From contig CM075764.1 of the NCBI GenBank assembly GCA_037974665.1, positions 114,080,325 to 114,144,324 on the forward strand: a stretch of DNA of 64,000 nt, in the 5' to 3' direction. Source of the stretch: Ehretia macrophylla. Its lineage: Eukaryota; Streptophyta; Magnoliopsida; Boraginales; Ehretiaceae. Of the stretch, positions 51,030 to 62,819 are shown in pieces; the first letter of the stretch is position 1, and each line of letters begins with the position of its first letter. The position numbers and the translations under genes are program-made. The notes beneath the pieces were generated by a model, which was not told where the DNA came from, made no database searches, and worked only from the letters and a program-made list of their open reading frames with translations.

Positions 51030-51937
51030 TTGCCTATTATTGTTGTTTTGTTTGAACGTGATTACTTGTGTACCTTTTGCTGCTTGAAGACTATTTCCCT
51101 TATGTTATTTGTTGCTTGTGATGTAAAGGACCCCCGCTATAATTTGGTGTCTAATTTTTGTTTGTACTTATTTTAAGTAGACCGATACTAGACATGACAC
51201 CACCATGATCATTTTGCTTTTATTATCGCTAGTTCTTATCATAGGTTATGATGCTTTAATTAAGGATTAAGCAAATGAACTTATCCAATCATAATAGGTA
51301 CTCGCTATTAAGCTAAGATCAACAGGTATACTTTGAAATGAGGAATAACAAACGAAAGAGACATAGTATCATGCTAGGTTATAAATCAAACGAGACGTCA
51401 AAATAACTAATAGGCAACTCAATTGATGATAAAATAGTAAACTCTGGTTGGAAATGAACTCGAATTGAAAGACTTGAAGCCGTTAGAAAATTTAGGTCAA
51501 ACTAAAGAGCCTAATTACAGCTATTATGCTGCCGGATTTTCGAAAAATTTTGGAGTCTAGAATAAAACGTTAAGTGTTAAACCTCCTAGAATGATTAAGA
51601 ATGTGAAAGGACTTGAATGTTTAGATCACACCCTAGTCTAACCTTTATAGGCCGGGTTGGGGCGTGATAGCAGCCGAGCAGGCTTGCTGTCCCCGTCATA
51701 AGGCTCTTGGAAAGCTTTCCAACGGTATGCTGAGCGCCGCGTAACTCCTTACCGATCAAAAGTTATGGGCACCAGAGCGACAGAGACCTGGTCACAGGCC
51801 CCAAGCCCTTGGTTTGCTCGCCCAGCCTCTACTTGAAGCGAAGTTGCCTTGCCCAAGGTGCCGTGGGATTCGGTAATAGAAATGTGATTAATAAAGCATC
51901 TTGGCAAGGCTAGCCGAGGCAAAAAAAATTGAAAAGG

Positions 51938-52056
51938 GGGGTACAAGACTAGGACATCCCAAGGGGTCACCCATCCTAGTCCTACTCTCGCCCAAGTACG
52001 CTTAAGTTCAGAGTTCTGACGGGATCCGGTCCATTAGTGCTAGTATGATCGCACCC
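51938..52056 (-). rRNA. 5S rRNA copy 1, divergent
   Basis: 119-bp 5S match. The internal promoter A box reads ACTTAAGCGTACTTGGG (two changes) and the 3' end is CTAGTCTTGTACCCC. Shares private variants with copy 8. Probably a pseudogene. Confidence 0.8.
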
Positions 52057-52617
52057 GTCATGTTGAGGGCGCAAATCCCTTATATGTTGACAGTTCATAG
52101 TCCCAGCCCAGAGAGATGGCCCATTCAAAAGGCCCAATGGGCTTAACGACAACCCATCCGTTCTAAATACGCAGTATCCTTGCAAGACGTGATATCGACG
52201 CATTGTAGGGTGCTCTAATGTCCTGCGAGTTAGGTTGTCGTCCTTTTCACAGCTCACGACGTGCGATCCGGGACAAAAAAGTAGCAAAAAAAGTTGAAAA
52301 GTGGCCTAAAACTGATGAAATTATTCGATTTTGGGCTTCAAAAATTGGTGCAGCCGAGAAAGCTTACTGTCCCCGTCGTATAGCTCTTGGAAAGCTTTCC
52401 AACGGTATGCTGAGTGCCGCGTAACTCCTTACCGATCAAAAGTTATGGGCACCGGAGCAATAGAGAACTGGCCATAGGCCCCAAGCCCTCGATTTTCGGG
52501 CCCAGCCTCCACGTGAAGTGAACTTGTCTTGCCCAAGGTACCGTGGGATTTGGTAATAAAAATGTGATGGATAAAGCATCATTGCAAGGCAAGCCAGGGC
52601 AAAAAAAATTGAAAAGG

Positions 52618-52736
52618 GGCGTGCAACACGAGGACTTGCCAGGGGGTCACCCATCCTAGTACTACTCTCGCCCAAACGCGCTTAACTTCGGAGTTCTGAT
52701 GGGATCTAGTGCATTACTGCTGCTATGATCACGCTC
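52618..52736 (-). rRNA. 5S rRNA copy 2, divergent
   Basis: The 5' end reads GAGCGTGATCATAGCAGC and the A box AGTTAAGCGCGTTTGGG; the end has GCACGCC in place of GCACCCC. Shares variants with copy 9. Probably a pseudogene. Confidence 0.78.
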
Positions 52737-53298
52737 ACCGTGTTGAGGGCGCAAATCCCTTTTGTGTTGGTGGTTCACAGTCCCAGCCCAGAGAGATGGT
52801 CCATTCAAAAGGCCTAATGGGTTTAACGAAAACCAATCCGCTACAACAACGCAGAATCCTCGCAAGACGTGATATCGACGCGTTGTAGGGACTTTTATTA
52901 TCTCACGAGTTAGGTTGTCGTCCTTTTTTAGGCTCATGACGTACGAACCGCGATGAAAAAATAGCACAAAAAGCAGAAAAGTGGCCCGAAACTGATGAAA
53001 ACGTTTGATTTTGGGCTCCAAAAATAGGTGTAGCCAAGCAAGCTTCCTATCCCCGTTGTAGAGCTATCGGAGAGCTTTCCAACGGTATGCTGTGCGCCGC
53101 GTAACTCCTTACGGATCAAAAGTAATCCGCACCGGAGCGATAGAGACATGGTCACAGACCCCAAGCCCTCGGTTTGTGGGCCTAGCCTCCACGTGAAGTT
53201 AAGTTGTCTTGCCCAAGGTGCCGTGGCATTCGGTAATAGAAATGTGATGAATAAAACATCTTTGCAAGGCTAACCGGGGCAAAAAAAAATTGAGAAGT

Positions 53299-53417
53299 GG
53301 GGTGCAACACGAGGACTTCCCAGGGGGACACCCATCCTATTACTACTCTCGCCCAAGCACGCTTAACTTCAGAGTTCTGATGGGATCCGGTGCATTAATG
53401 CTGGTATGATCGCACCC
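53299..53417 (-). rRNA. 5S rRNA copy 3
   Basis: Termini and A box are canonical. The C-box region reads AATAGGATGGGTGTCCCCC instead of CTAGGATGGGTGACC. Shares these changes with copy 11. Confidence 0.85.
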
Positions 53418-53546
53418 GTCATGTTGAGGGCGCAAATCCCTTATGTGTTGACGGTTCACAGTCCCATCCCAGAGAGATGGCCCATTCAAAAGGCCCAACA
53501 GGCTTAATGACAACCTATCTGCTTCAACAACAAAACATCCTTGCAA

Positions 53547-53806
53547 GACATGATATCGATGTGATGTAGGGCCTTTTAATGTCCCGCCAGTTTGGTTGTC
53601 GTCTTTTTCACGACTCATGACGTAAGATCCGGGATGAAAAATGAAGAGAAGTGGCCCAAAACGGATGTAAACGTTAGACGTGATATCGACGTGTTGTAGG
53701 GCCCTCTAATGTCCCGCAAGTTTGGTTGTCGTCCTTTTCGCGGCTCACGACGTACGATCCAGGATGGAAAAACAGCACAAAATGAAGAAAAGTGTCCCGA
53801 CTCTGT
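53547..53806 (-). repeat. 130-bp tandem duplication in the 5S spacer
   Basis: GACRTGATATCGAYGTG...GGCCCAAAAC-type sequence occurs at about 53547-53676 and again at 53677-53806. It explains the 810-bp spacing between copies 3 and 4. The two parts have diverged. Confidence 0.8.
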
Positions 53807-54108
53807 TGAAAATGTTAAATTTTTGGCTCTGAACATAGGTGCAACCGAGCAGACTTGCTGCCCTCGTCGTAGAGCTCTCGGAGAGCTTTCCAACGGTATC
53901 CTGTGCGTCGCGTAACTCCTTACGGATCAAAAGTTATGGGCACCGGAGCCACAGAGACTTGGTTATAGGCCCCAAGCCCTCGGTTTGCTGGCCCAGCCTC
54001 CACGTGAAGCGAAGTTGTCTTGCCCAAGGTGCCGTGGCATTCAGTGATAGAAATGTGATGGATAAAGCATCTTGGCAAGGCTAACCGGGGGAAAAAAAAT
54101 TTAAAAGG

Positions 54109-54227
54109 GGGTTACAACACGAGGACTTCCCAGGGGGGCACCCATCCTAGTACTACTCTCACCCAAGCATGGTTAATTTCAGAGTTCTGATGGGATCCGG
54201 TGCATTAATGCTGGTATGATCGCACCC
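54109..54227 (-). rRNA. 5S rRNA copy 4, divergent
   Basis: The A box reads AATTAACCATGCTTGGGTGAG, shared with copy 6; the 3' end is TTGTAACCC. Probably not transcribed efficiently. Confidence 0.8.
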
Positions 54228-54786
54228 GTCATGTTGAGGGCGCAAATCCCTTATGTGTTGACGGTTCACAGTCCCAGCCTAGAGAGATGGCCCATTTAAA
54301 AGGCCCAATAGGCCTAACGACAAGCCATCCGCTCTAACAATGTAGCATCCTCGTAAGACATGATATCAACGCATTGTAGGGCCCTCTAATTTCTCGCGAG
54401 TTAGGTTGTCGTCCGTTTTGCCTCTCACGACGTACGATACGGGACCGAAAAATAGCAAAAAACGAAGAAACGTGGCCCAAAATTGATGAAAACGTTCGAT
54501 TTTGGGATCTTAAAATAGGCGCAGCTGAGCAGGCTTGCTGCCTCATCTTAGAGCTCTTGGAAAGCTTTCCAACAGTATGCTGTGCGCCGTGTAAATCCTT
54601 ACCGATCAAAAGTTATAGGCACCGGTGCGACATAGACCTAGTCACAGGCCCCAAGCCCTCGGTTTGCTGGCCCAGCCTCTACGTGAAGTGTAGTTGTCTT
54701 GCCCAATGTACCGTGGGATTCAAAAATAGAAATGTGGTGGATAAAGCATCTTGGCAAGCCTAACCGGGGAAAAAAAATTGAAAATG

Positions 54787-54905
54787 GGGTTGCAACACCA
54801 GGACTTCCCCGGGGCTCACCCATCCTAGTACTACTCTCGTCCAAGCATGCTTAACTTCAGAGTTCTAATGGGATCCGGTGCATTAGTGCTGGTATGATCG
54901 CAGCC
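54787..54905 (-). rRNA. 5S rRNA copy 5, divergent
   Basis: The 5' end is GGCTGCGATC, the intermediate element GGACGAG, and the C box GGATGGGTGAGCCCCGGGG. Probably a pseudogene. Confidence 0.8.
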
Positions 54906-55467
54906 ATCATGTTGAGGGTGCAAATCCCTTATGTATTGATGGTTCACAGTCCCAGCCTAGAGAGATGGCCCATTTAAAAGGCCCAATGGGTCTAACGACA
55001 AGCCATCCGCTCTAACAATGCAGCATCCTCACAAGACGTGATATTGATGCATTGTAGGGCCCTCTAATATCTCGCGAGTTAGGTTGTCATCCTTTCTGCT
55101 TCTCACGACCTACGATACGGGACGGAAGAACAGTAAAAAATGAAGAAACGTGGCCTAAAACTGATGAAAACATTCAATTTTGGGCCCTTAAAATAGGCGC
55201 AGCCAAGCAGGCTTGCTGCCCCGCGTCTTAGAGCTCTTAGAAAGCTTTCCAACAGTATGCTGTGCGCCGTGTAAATCCTTACCGATCAAAAGTTATAGGC
55301 ACCGGTGCGACATAGACCTAGTCACAGGCCCCAAGCCCTCGGTTTACTGGCCCAGCCTCCACGTGAAGCGAAGTTGTCTTGACAAAGGTGCTGTGGGATT
55401 CAATAATAGAAATGTGATGGATAAAGCATCTTGGCAAGGCTAACCGGGGGAAAAAAAATTGAAAAGG

Positions 55468-55586
55468 GGGTTGCAACACGAGGACTTCCCAGGGGGTCAC
55501 CCATCCTAGTACTACTCTCACCCAAGCATGGTTAATTTCAGAGTTCTAAGGGGATCCGGTGCATTAGTGCTGGTATGATCGCAGCC
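55468..55586 (-). rRNA. 5S rRNA copy 6, divergent
   Basis: GGCTGCGATC at the 5' end, A box AATTAACCATGCTTGGG as in copy 4, and CCGGATCCCCTTAG near position 35. Confidence 0.8.
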
Positions 55587-56148
55587 ATCATGTTGAGGGT
55601 GCAAATCCCTTATGTGTTGACGATTCACAATCCCAGCCCAGAGAGATAGCCCATTCAAAGGGCCTAATGGGCCTAACGACAAGCCATCCGCTCCAATAAT
55701 GCAGCATCCTCACAAGACGTGATATCGACACATTGTAGGGCCCTATAATATCTCGCGAGTTAGGTTGTCGTCCTTTTCGCTTCTCACGACGTACGATACG
55801 GGATGGAAGAACAGCAAAAAATGAAGAAACATGGCCCAAAACTGATGAAAACGTTCGATTTTGGGCACTTAAAATAGGCACAGCTGAGCAGGCTTGCTGC
55901 CCCCCGTCTTAGAGCTCTTGGAAAGCTTTCCAACAGTATGTTGTACACCGCGTAACTCCTTACCGATCAAAAGTTATGGGCACCGGTGCGACATAGACCT
56001 AGTCACAGGCCCTAAGCCCTCGGTTTGCTAGCCCAGCCTCCACATGAAGCGAAGTTGTCTTGCCAAAGGTGTTGTGGGATTCAGTAATAGAAATGTGATG
56101 GATAAAGCTTCTTTGCAAAGCTAACCGGGGCAAAAAAAATTGAAAAGG

Positions 56149-56267
56149 GGGTTGCAACACGAGGACTTCCCAGGGGGTCACCCATCCTAGTACTACTCTC
56201 GCCCAAGCACGATGAACTTCGGAGTTCTGATGGGATCCGGTGCATTAGTGCTGGTATTTTAGCACCC
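56149..56267 (-). rRNA. 5S rRNA copy 7, divergent
   Basis: The 5' end is GGGTGCTAAAATACC and the A box AGTTCATCGTGCTTGGG; the C box is canonical. Confidence 0.82.
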
Positions 56268-56828
56268 GCCATGTTGAGGGCGCAAATCCCTTATGTGTTG
56301 AAGGTTCACAGTCCCAGCCCAGAGAGATGGCCCATTCAAAAGGCACAATGGGCTTAATGACAACCCATCCGCTTCAACAACGAAACATCCTCATAAGATG
56401 TGATATCGACGCATTGTAGGGCCCTCTAATGTCCCGCGAGTTAGGTTGTCGTCCTTTTCGCGACCCACGAAGTTCGATCCGGGATGTAAAAAAAGCGCAA
56501 AAAGAAGAAAAAGTGGCCTAAAACTGATGAAAACATTCGATTTTGGGCTTTGAAAATAGGTACAGCCGAGTAGGCTTGCTGTCCCCGTTGTAGAGCTCTT
56601 GGAAAGCTTTCCAACGGTATGCTGAGTGCCGCGTAACTCCTTACCGATCAAAAGTTATGGGCACCAGAGCGACAGAGACCTGGTCACAGGCCCCAAGCCC
56701 TTGGTTTGCTGGCCCAGCCTCCACTTGAAGCGAAGTTGCCTTGCCCAAGGTGCCGTGGGATTCGGTAATAGAAATGTGATTAATAAAGCATCTTGGCAAG
56801 GCTAACCGAGGGAAAAAAATTGAAAAGG

Positions 56829-56947
56829 GGGGTGCAAGACGAGGACATCCCAAGGGGTCACCCATCCTAGTCCTACTCTTGCCTAAGCACGCTTAAGTTC
56901 AGAGTTCTGATGGGATCCGGTCCATTAGTGCTGGTATGATCGTACCT
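56829..56947 (-). rRNA. 5S rRNA copy 8, divergent
   Basis: AGGTACGATC at the 5' end, AACTTAAGCGTGCTTAGGC over the A box, and the 3' end GTCTTGCACCCC. Closest relative is copy 1. Confidence 0.8.
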
Positions 56948-57510
56948 GTCATGTTAAGGGAGCAAATCCCTTATATGTTGACGGTTCATAGTCCCAGCCC
57001 AGAGAGATGGCCCATTCAAAAGGCCCAATGGGCTTAACGACAACCCATCCGTTCTAAATACGCAGCATCCTCGCAAGACGTGATATCGATGCGTTGTAGG
57101 GTGCTCTAATGTCCTGCGAGTTAGGTTTTCATTTTTTTAGCAGCTCATGACGTACGATCCTGGACGGAAAAATAGCAAAAAGAGATGAAAGGTGGCCCAA
57201 AACTGATGAAAATGTTCGATTTTGGGCTTCAAAAATTTGTGCAGCTGAGCAGGCTTACTGTCCCCGTCGTAAAGCTCTTGGAAAGCTTTCCAATGGTATG
57301 CTGAGTGCCGCGTAACTCTTTACCGATCAAAAGTTATGGGCACCAGAGCGATAGAGACCTGGCCATAGGCCCCAAGCCCTCGATTTTCGGGCCCAGCCTC
57401 CACGTGAAGTGAAGTTGTCTTGCCCAAGGTGCCGTGGGATTCGGTAATAAAAATGTGATGGATAAAGCATCATTGCAAGGCAAGCCGGGGCAAAAAAAAA
57501 AAAGAAAAGG

Positions 57511-57639
57511 GGCATGCAACACGAGGACTTGCCAGGGGGTCACCCATCCTAGTACTACTCTCGCCCAAACGCGCTTAACTTCAGAGTTCTGATGGGATCT
57601 GGTGCATTAGTGCTGCTTAGTGCTGCTATGATCACGCCC
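57511..57639 (-). pseudogene. 5S rRNA pseudogene, copy 9, with a 10-bp duplication
   Basis: 129 bp instead of 119 because TAGTGCTGCT is repeated in tandem (about 57610-57628). Other variants match copy 2. The insertion falls in the 5' part of the rRNA and would disturb its helices. Confidence 0.85.
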
Positions 57640-57674
57640 ATCATGTTGAGGGCGTAATTCCCTTTTGTGTTGAC

Positions 57675-60151
57675 TATAACGCCCCGATCTCTCACGAGAC
57701 CGGAGGCTCTAATAACCATGCTATTCTCAACCCAACCAAACCCAGTCTCAAAATTTTAGGGAAAAACAGACAGAGTTTTCCCTGTATTGTGGACATTCTG
57801 AAAACCTGTAAACTCTCAAATGAGATAACCACAAGATAAATGAACTTTTCATAACTAAATATTTAAAGATTCAAGGCCATCCGAGCCTTGAAGCAAACAA
57901 TAGTTCCAAAACCACACAAGCATGCAAGTAATATTGTTTACAACATAATCTAATAGCCATGACCTCCTAGGATAACATTAAAACATACTTAGAAGATAAA
58001 ACATTCTACATTAAGCCATTCACTCCCAAGCATGCAAAGTGAATAAAAGCATAAACATAAGTTATTACAAGACATAGGTTCTCAAATCTACACTACAACC
58101 AACTAGCCTTCAACTTCTTACAGTAACCAATATAAACAAAGCCCTTGGGCCACAAAATAGATACACAAATACCAAATAGAAACAAGAAGGCACAGCCACC
58201 TCAGAACAACACACAGCAACTAGGGCAACTCCTCCAACTGCGCCACCTAAAACATGTTAGCAAGGTATGAGCAACCACTGTTGCCCAGTGAGGGACATAG
58301 TCCCGGGGCGTGCAATGCAACAGATAATACAGTTATACAACAATATCACTTAGACAATTTAAGAAATAATGATAACTTAAGTAACCACACATTTAAAAGG
58401 ATACATTTCACACAATCCCCTATACACCAATCTTCACTGTTCTTCATTCATGATCCACGAACCACGAGCACGATCACGATAAGCCGGCATAATCCCCAAA
58501 CACTCCAATGGGTGTACTCTGGATGTACCCTGATAATCCTACGACCCAACATTCCTTGGCAATCTCCGGACCAGGCGAATGAGGGACTAGGGTACGGAGA
58601 TTGAATATCCACCGGCAAGCCCTCTGCCGCCCAGCGGATATTCAACGCATCCGCCCCTGACACTATGGTTGCGCAACCACTATGCAATGCACTTAACAAT
58701 GGCAAGTTAATAGCAATAATATAAGCATTAACACATAGGAGGATCAACAAAGTAGGTTGACCTCGATGCAATTAGAACATAAGCGATTATAGATGCTAAT
58801 AAGCAGTTTACAAAGGAACATATACACAATAAGCATAGAATCATACCAAAAGCTCCAAATCAACTTGAAACCACATATAAACACTTAAGGAGTCATGCCA
58901 TGGGTTTAGAAGTGTGAGACAACCGAAATTGCACCTAAACCCCTTTGTTTTTCTAACTATTTCTCTTCCAAACCAAGGTTAATGATTCCATTTTCAAAGG
59001 AAACTCTCCCAACCTTTTAACTAACCCCCAAGGTACCCTCTCAACCCTCTAACTCATTCAAATGCCCGCGATTACCCCGAAAGTCCCAAATTCCCTCTTA
59101 AGGCTTTAAACTACACATACAATGTCCGGGCCTCAAACAAGGGATATCAAGGCTTCTATAGCACCTAGGTAGCTTAAGGATACTAGAATTGAAGTCCGGA
59201 TTCACCCAGATTCGCATTAACCCCGAAAGCCCCAAATTGAAGTCGATTATTTTACATTTTTAGCGATTTAAGGACAATGCAAGTGCACGGGGCTATTAGA
59301 ATACCTTCACTACCTAAGGCATCTATTAGAAGTATTGAATCAAGTTAAAACGCGCGATTTCACAAAACCCTAAAATTCCCGTCACTATTCACCCTAAAAA
59401 TCAAACTAACGATTCTAACCGTTTAAAAAGTGAAACGATGGCTTGAATGTGTTCCCTAGCATTCATATACATGGTATAATAGCATAGATCATCAATACAA
59501 TAGCATATGAACACATTTTCAACAAATCAAGAAAATAGCAACTATTTAGAAATGCGAAAATAAGCCGTGAAATCCCTCACCAATGCACGTAGGAGCACCT
59601 AGGAAGCTTGCAAACACCCTACACTAGTTGCTCAAGGCTTGGCTAGGCTTGGATTGAAGAGTTGATGAAGAAAAATTTCCTCCCAAGTGCAAGAAGGGCT
59701 GTCGGGTTTCTGCCTATTTTTTCAGCTTTTATTTTTTTTTTCTTTTGGATTTTATGAGCTTTAGTTGATATTTAAAGTGCATGGTTGGGTGGGGTCAAGT
59801 TTGGGTGTTTAAGTGGTCAATTATAATGCACGTAGTAAGCTTAAAACGAGCCTAAAGTGAAACATGTGAGCTAGCTAATTAAATCTCTAAGTTAGTTACG
59901 TAACACTATTCATTCAACTACAAAAATTATTTTCTAAACGAGCTCTCCTATCGCCTCTAGCTCAATTGTACATTTTTCCCACTACTTTAACAATTAATTT
60001 GATTTAATAAAAATGCTAATTAACTAATAGAATGCAGTTTAAAAACGGAGTGAATAGTAACTTAAGAAGACAATTAATAAGGCATAGAAAGAGATGCGCA
60101 AATAAAGGATGTAACAGTAATTGAATGCATTGCTAAATCTCGGGCGTCACA
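57675..60151 (-). mobile_element. Solo LTR E in the 5S array
   Basis: 2477 bp reading TGTGACGCCCGAG...GATCGGGGCGTTATA on the minus strand (last bases expected TTACA). No interior, primer-binding site or second LTR. The U5 carries GAAAACTCTGTCTG-type sequence shared with C and the LARD. It sits in the spacer at GTTGAC|..|TCACAGTCC; three target bases (GGT) are missing and there is no duplication. It probably arose by LTR-LTR recombination. Contains the hairpin cassette but no genes. Confidence 0.82.
58510..58764 (-). other. conserved LTR hairpin cassette (solo LTR E)
   Basis: Stem GAGGTCAAC / GTTGATCCTC with loop CTACTTT (58739-58764) replaces the C-G pairing of element D by T-A. It is followed by GTGCATTGCATA, GGTTGCGCAACC, GGGTCGTAGGAT and stem-loop GGGTAC / GTACACCC (58510-58530). 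Confidence 0.55.
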
Positions 60152-60657
60152 TCACAGTCCCAGCCCAGATAGATGGTCTATTCAAAAGGCCCAATAGGCT
60201 TAACGACAACCCATCTGCTTCAACAATGCAGCATCCTCACAAGACGTGATATCGACGCGTTGTAGGGCCCTCTAATATCCCGCAAGTTTGGTTGTCGTCC
60301 TTTTCGTGGCTCACGACGTACGATCTGGGATGGAAAAACAGCGCAAAATGAAGAAAAATGGCATGACTATGATGAAAATGTTAAATTTTTGGCTCTGAAA
60401 ATAGGAGCAGCTAAGCAGGCTTCCTGTCCTCGTTGTAGAGCTCTCGGAGAACTTTCCAACGGTATACTGTGCGCCGCGTAACTCCTTACGGATCAAAAGT
60501 TATGGGCATCAGAGGGACAAAGACCTGGTCACAGGCCCCAAGCCCTCGGTTTGCGGGCCCATCCTCTACGTGAGGCGAAGTTGTCTTGCCCAAGGTGCCG
60601 GGGGATTCGGTAATAGAATTGTGATGGATTAAGCATCTTGCCAAGGCTAACCGGGGC

Positions 60658-60674
60658 AAAAAATATTGAAAAGG
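60658..60674 (-). terminator. pol III terminator of 5S copy 10
   Basis: The gene end is followed on the minus strand by CCTTTTCAATATTTTTT, giving two T runs. Equivalent runs follow almost every copy; copy 12 has an altered tract. Confidence 0.65.
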
Positions 60675-60793
60675 GGGGTGCAACGCGAGGATTTCCCAAG
60701 GGGTCACCCATCCCAGTACTACTCTCGCCCAAGCACGCTTAACTTCGGAGTTCGGATGGGATCCAGTGCATTAGTGCTGGTATGATCGCACCC
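60675..60793 (-). rRNA. 5S rRNA copy 10, best preserved
   Basis: 119 bp with canonical 5' GGGTGCGATCATACCAGCAC, A box AGTTAAGCGTGCTTGGG, intermediate element GGCGAG, C box GGATGGGTGACCCC, and 3' end GTTGCACCCC. Only a few changes (CTGGATCC, ATCCGAAC, ACTGGGAT, CCTTGGGAAATCC). The most plausible functional copy. 5S rRNA is a structural RNA of the large ribosomal subunit, transcribed by RNA polymerase III. Confidence 0.92.
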
Positions 60794-60823
60794 GTCATGT
60801 TGAGGGTGCAAATCCCTTATGTG
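60794..60823 (-). promoter_or_regulatory. upstream promoter region of 5S copy 10
   Basis: The minus strand reads CATAAGGGATTTGCACCC then TCAACATGAC before the gene: ATAA near -27, GC near -15, C at -1. The layout is that of plant 5S genes. Confidence 0.6.
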
Positions 60824-61355
60824 TTGACGGTTCACAATCCCAGTCCAGAGAGATAGCCCATTCAAAAGGCCCAATGGGTTTAACGAAAACCAATCCGCTA
60901 CAACAACGCAGAATCCTCACAAGACGTGATATCGACGTATTGGAAGGCCTTCTATTGTCTCACGAGTTAGGTTTTCGTCCTTTTTTAGGCTCATGACGTA
61001 CAAACCGCGATGAAAAAATAGCACAAAAAGCATAAAAGTGGCCCGAAACTGATAAAAACGTTCGATTTTGGGCTCCAAAAATAGGCATAGCCAAGCAAGC
61101 TTCCTGTCCCCGTTGTAGAGCTCTCGGAAAGCTTTCCAACAGTATGTTGTACACCACGTAACTCCTTACGGATCAAAAGTAATCCGCACCAGAGCGACAG
61201 AGAGATGGTCACAGACCTCAAGCCCTCGGTTTGCCGGCCTAGCCTCCACGTGAAGTTAAGTTGTCTTGCCCAAGGTACCGTGGCATTCGGTAATAGAAAT
61301 ATGATGAATAAAACATCTTTGCAAGGCTAACCGGGGCAAAAAAAAATTGAGAAGC

Positions 61356-61474
61356 GGGGTGCAACACGAGGACTTCCCAGGGGGACACCCATCCTATTAC
61401 TACTCTCGCCCAAGCACGCTTAACTTCAGAGTTCTGATGGGATCCGGTGCATTAATGCTGGTATGATCGCACCT
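61356..61474 (-). rRNA. 5S rRNA copy 11
   Basis: A box canonical. C-box change GTGTCC and AATAGG as in copy 3; first base A. Copies 2-3 and 10-11 lie in related blocks. Confidence 0.85.
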
Positions 61475-62021
61475 TTCATGTTGAGGGCGCAAATCCCTTA
61501 TGTGTTGACGGTTCACAGTCCCATCCCAGAGAGATGGCCCATTCAAAAGGCCCAATGGGCTTAACGACAACCCATCTGCTTCAACAACAAAACATCCTTG
61601 CAAGACGTGATATCGACGTGATGTAGGGCCTTTTAATGTCCCGCCATTTTGGTTGTCGTCTTTTTCGCAACTCACGACGTAAGATCCGGGATGAAAAATG
61701 AAGAAAAGTAGCCCAAAACAGATGAAAACGTTATAGTTGGGCTCCAAAAACAGGCACAACCGAGCAAGCTTGTTGCCCCCGTCGAAGACCTTTCAAAGAG
61801 CTTCCCAATGGTATGCTGTGCATCGCGTAACTTCTTACGGATCAAAAGTTATGGGCTCCAGAGCGACAGAGACCTGGTCACAGGCCCCAGGCCCTCAGTT
61901 TACAGGCCAGCCTCCACATGAAGCGAATTTGTCTTGCCCAAGGTGCCGTGGGATTCGGTAATAGAAATGTGATGGATAAAGCATATTTACAAGGCTAACC
62001 GGGGAAAAGAAATGAAAAGAA

Positions 62022-62140
62022 GGTGTGCAACATGAGGACTTCCATGGGGATCACCCATCCTAGTACAACTCTCGCCCAAGCACGCTTAACTTCGGAGTTC
62101 TAATGGGATCCGGTGCATTAGTGCTGGTATGATCGCACCC
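62022..62140 (-). rRNA. 5S rRNA copy 12
   Basis: 5' half and A box canonical. The 3' half is changed (GTTGTACTAGG, GTGATCCCCATGG, TGTTGCACACC). The downstream tract TCTTTTCATTTCTTTTCC has shorter T runs. Confidence 0.83.
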
Positions 62141-62700
62141 GACATGTTGAGGTCGCAAATCCCTTACGGGTTGACGGTTCACTGTCCAAGCCCAGAGAGA
62201 CGGCCCATTCAAAAGGCCAAATGGGCTTAACGACAGCCCATCCGCTTCAACAACGCAGCATCCTCGCAAGACATGATATCGACTCGTTGTATGGCCCTCT
62301 AATGTCCCGCAAGTTAGGTTGTCGTCCTTTTTGCGGCACACGACGTACGATTAGGGACGAAAAAATAGCAAAAAAAGAAGAAAAGTGGCCCAAAACTGTT
62401 GAAAACGTTCGATTTTGGGCTTCAAAAATAGGTACAGCTGAACAGACTTGCTGCCCTCGTCGTAGAGCTCTCGGAGAGCTTTCCAACGGTATACTGTGAG
62501 CCATGTAACTCCTTACCGATCAAAAGTTATGAGCACCAGAACGATAGAGACTTGGTCACAGGCCCAAAGCCCCCGGTTTGCGGGCCCAGCTTCCACGTGA
62601 AGCGAAGTTGTCTTGCCAAGGTACCGTGGGATTTGGTAATAGAAATGTGATGGATAAAGCATCTTGGCAAGGCTAACCGGGGCAAAAAAAATTGAAAAGG

Positions 62701-62819
62701 GGGGTGCAACACGAGGACTTCCCTAGGGGTCGCCCATCCTAGTACTACTCTCGCCCAAGAACGCTTAACTTTTGAGTTCTGATGGGATCCGATGCATTAG
62801 TGCTGGTATAATCGCACAC
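62701..62819 (-). rRNA. 5S rRNA copy 13, divergent
   Basis: 5' GTGTGCGATTATACC, A box AAGTTAAGCGTTCTTGGG, C box GGATGGGCGACCCC; 3' end canonical. Confidence 0.82.

Larger units (their letters stand above)
38660..51669 (+). mobile_element. Element D: non-autonomous relative of element B, 5' truncated
   Basis: Plus-strand LTR element: truncated 5' LTR 38660-44955 (with nested C), primer-binding site, 2.9-kb gene-less interior, hairpin, polypurine tract, full 3' LTR 47857-51669. LTR ends (TGTGAGGCCCGACC...GGGTTGGGGCGTGA) and the last ~35 bp before the 3' LTR match element B closely, so B-type enzymes could have mobilised it. The first ~545 bp of the 5' LTR are absent and there is no target duplication. 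The satellite is plus-oriented on its left and minus-oriented on its right. Confidence 0.88.
47857..51669 (+). repeat. Element D 3' LTR
   Basis: TGTGAGGCCCGACC...GGGGCGTGATA (expected GTGACA, one change), 3813 bp. The first ~500 bp repeat a loose unit of CGTGC plus CCTTAACCTAG-like words every 20-30 bp. The right end abuts minus-oriented 5S spacer. No genes. Confidence 0.9.
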
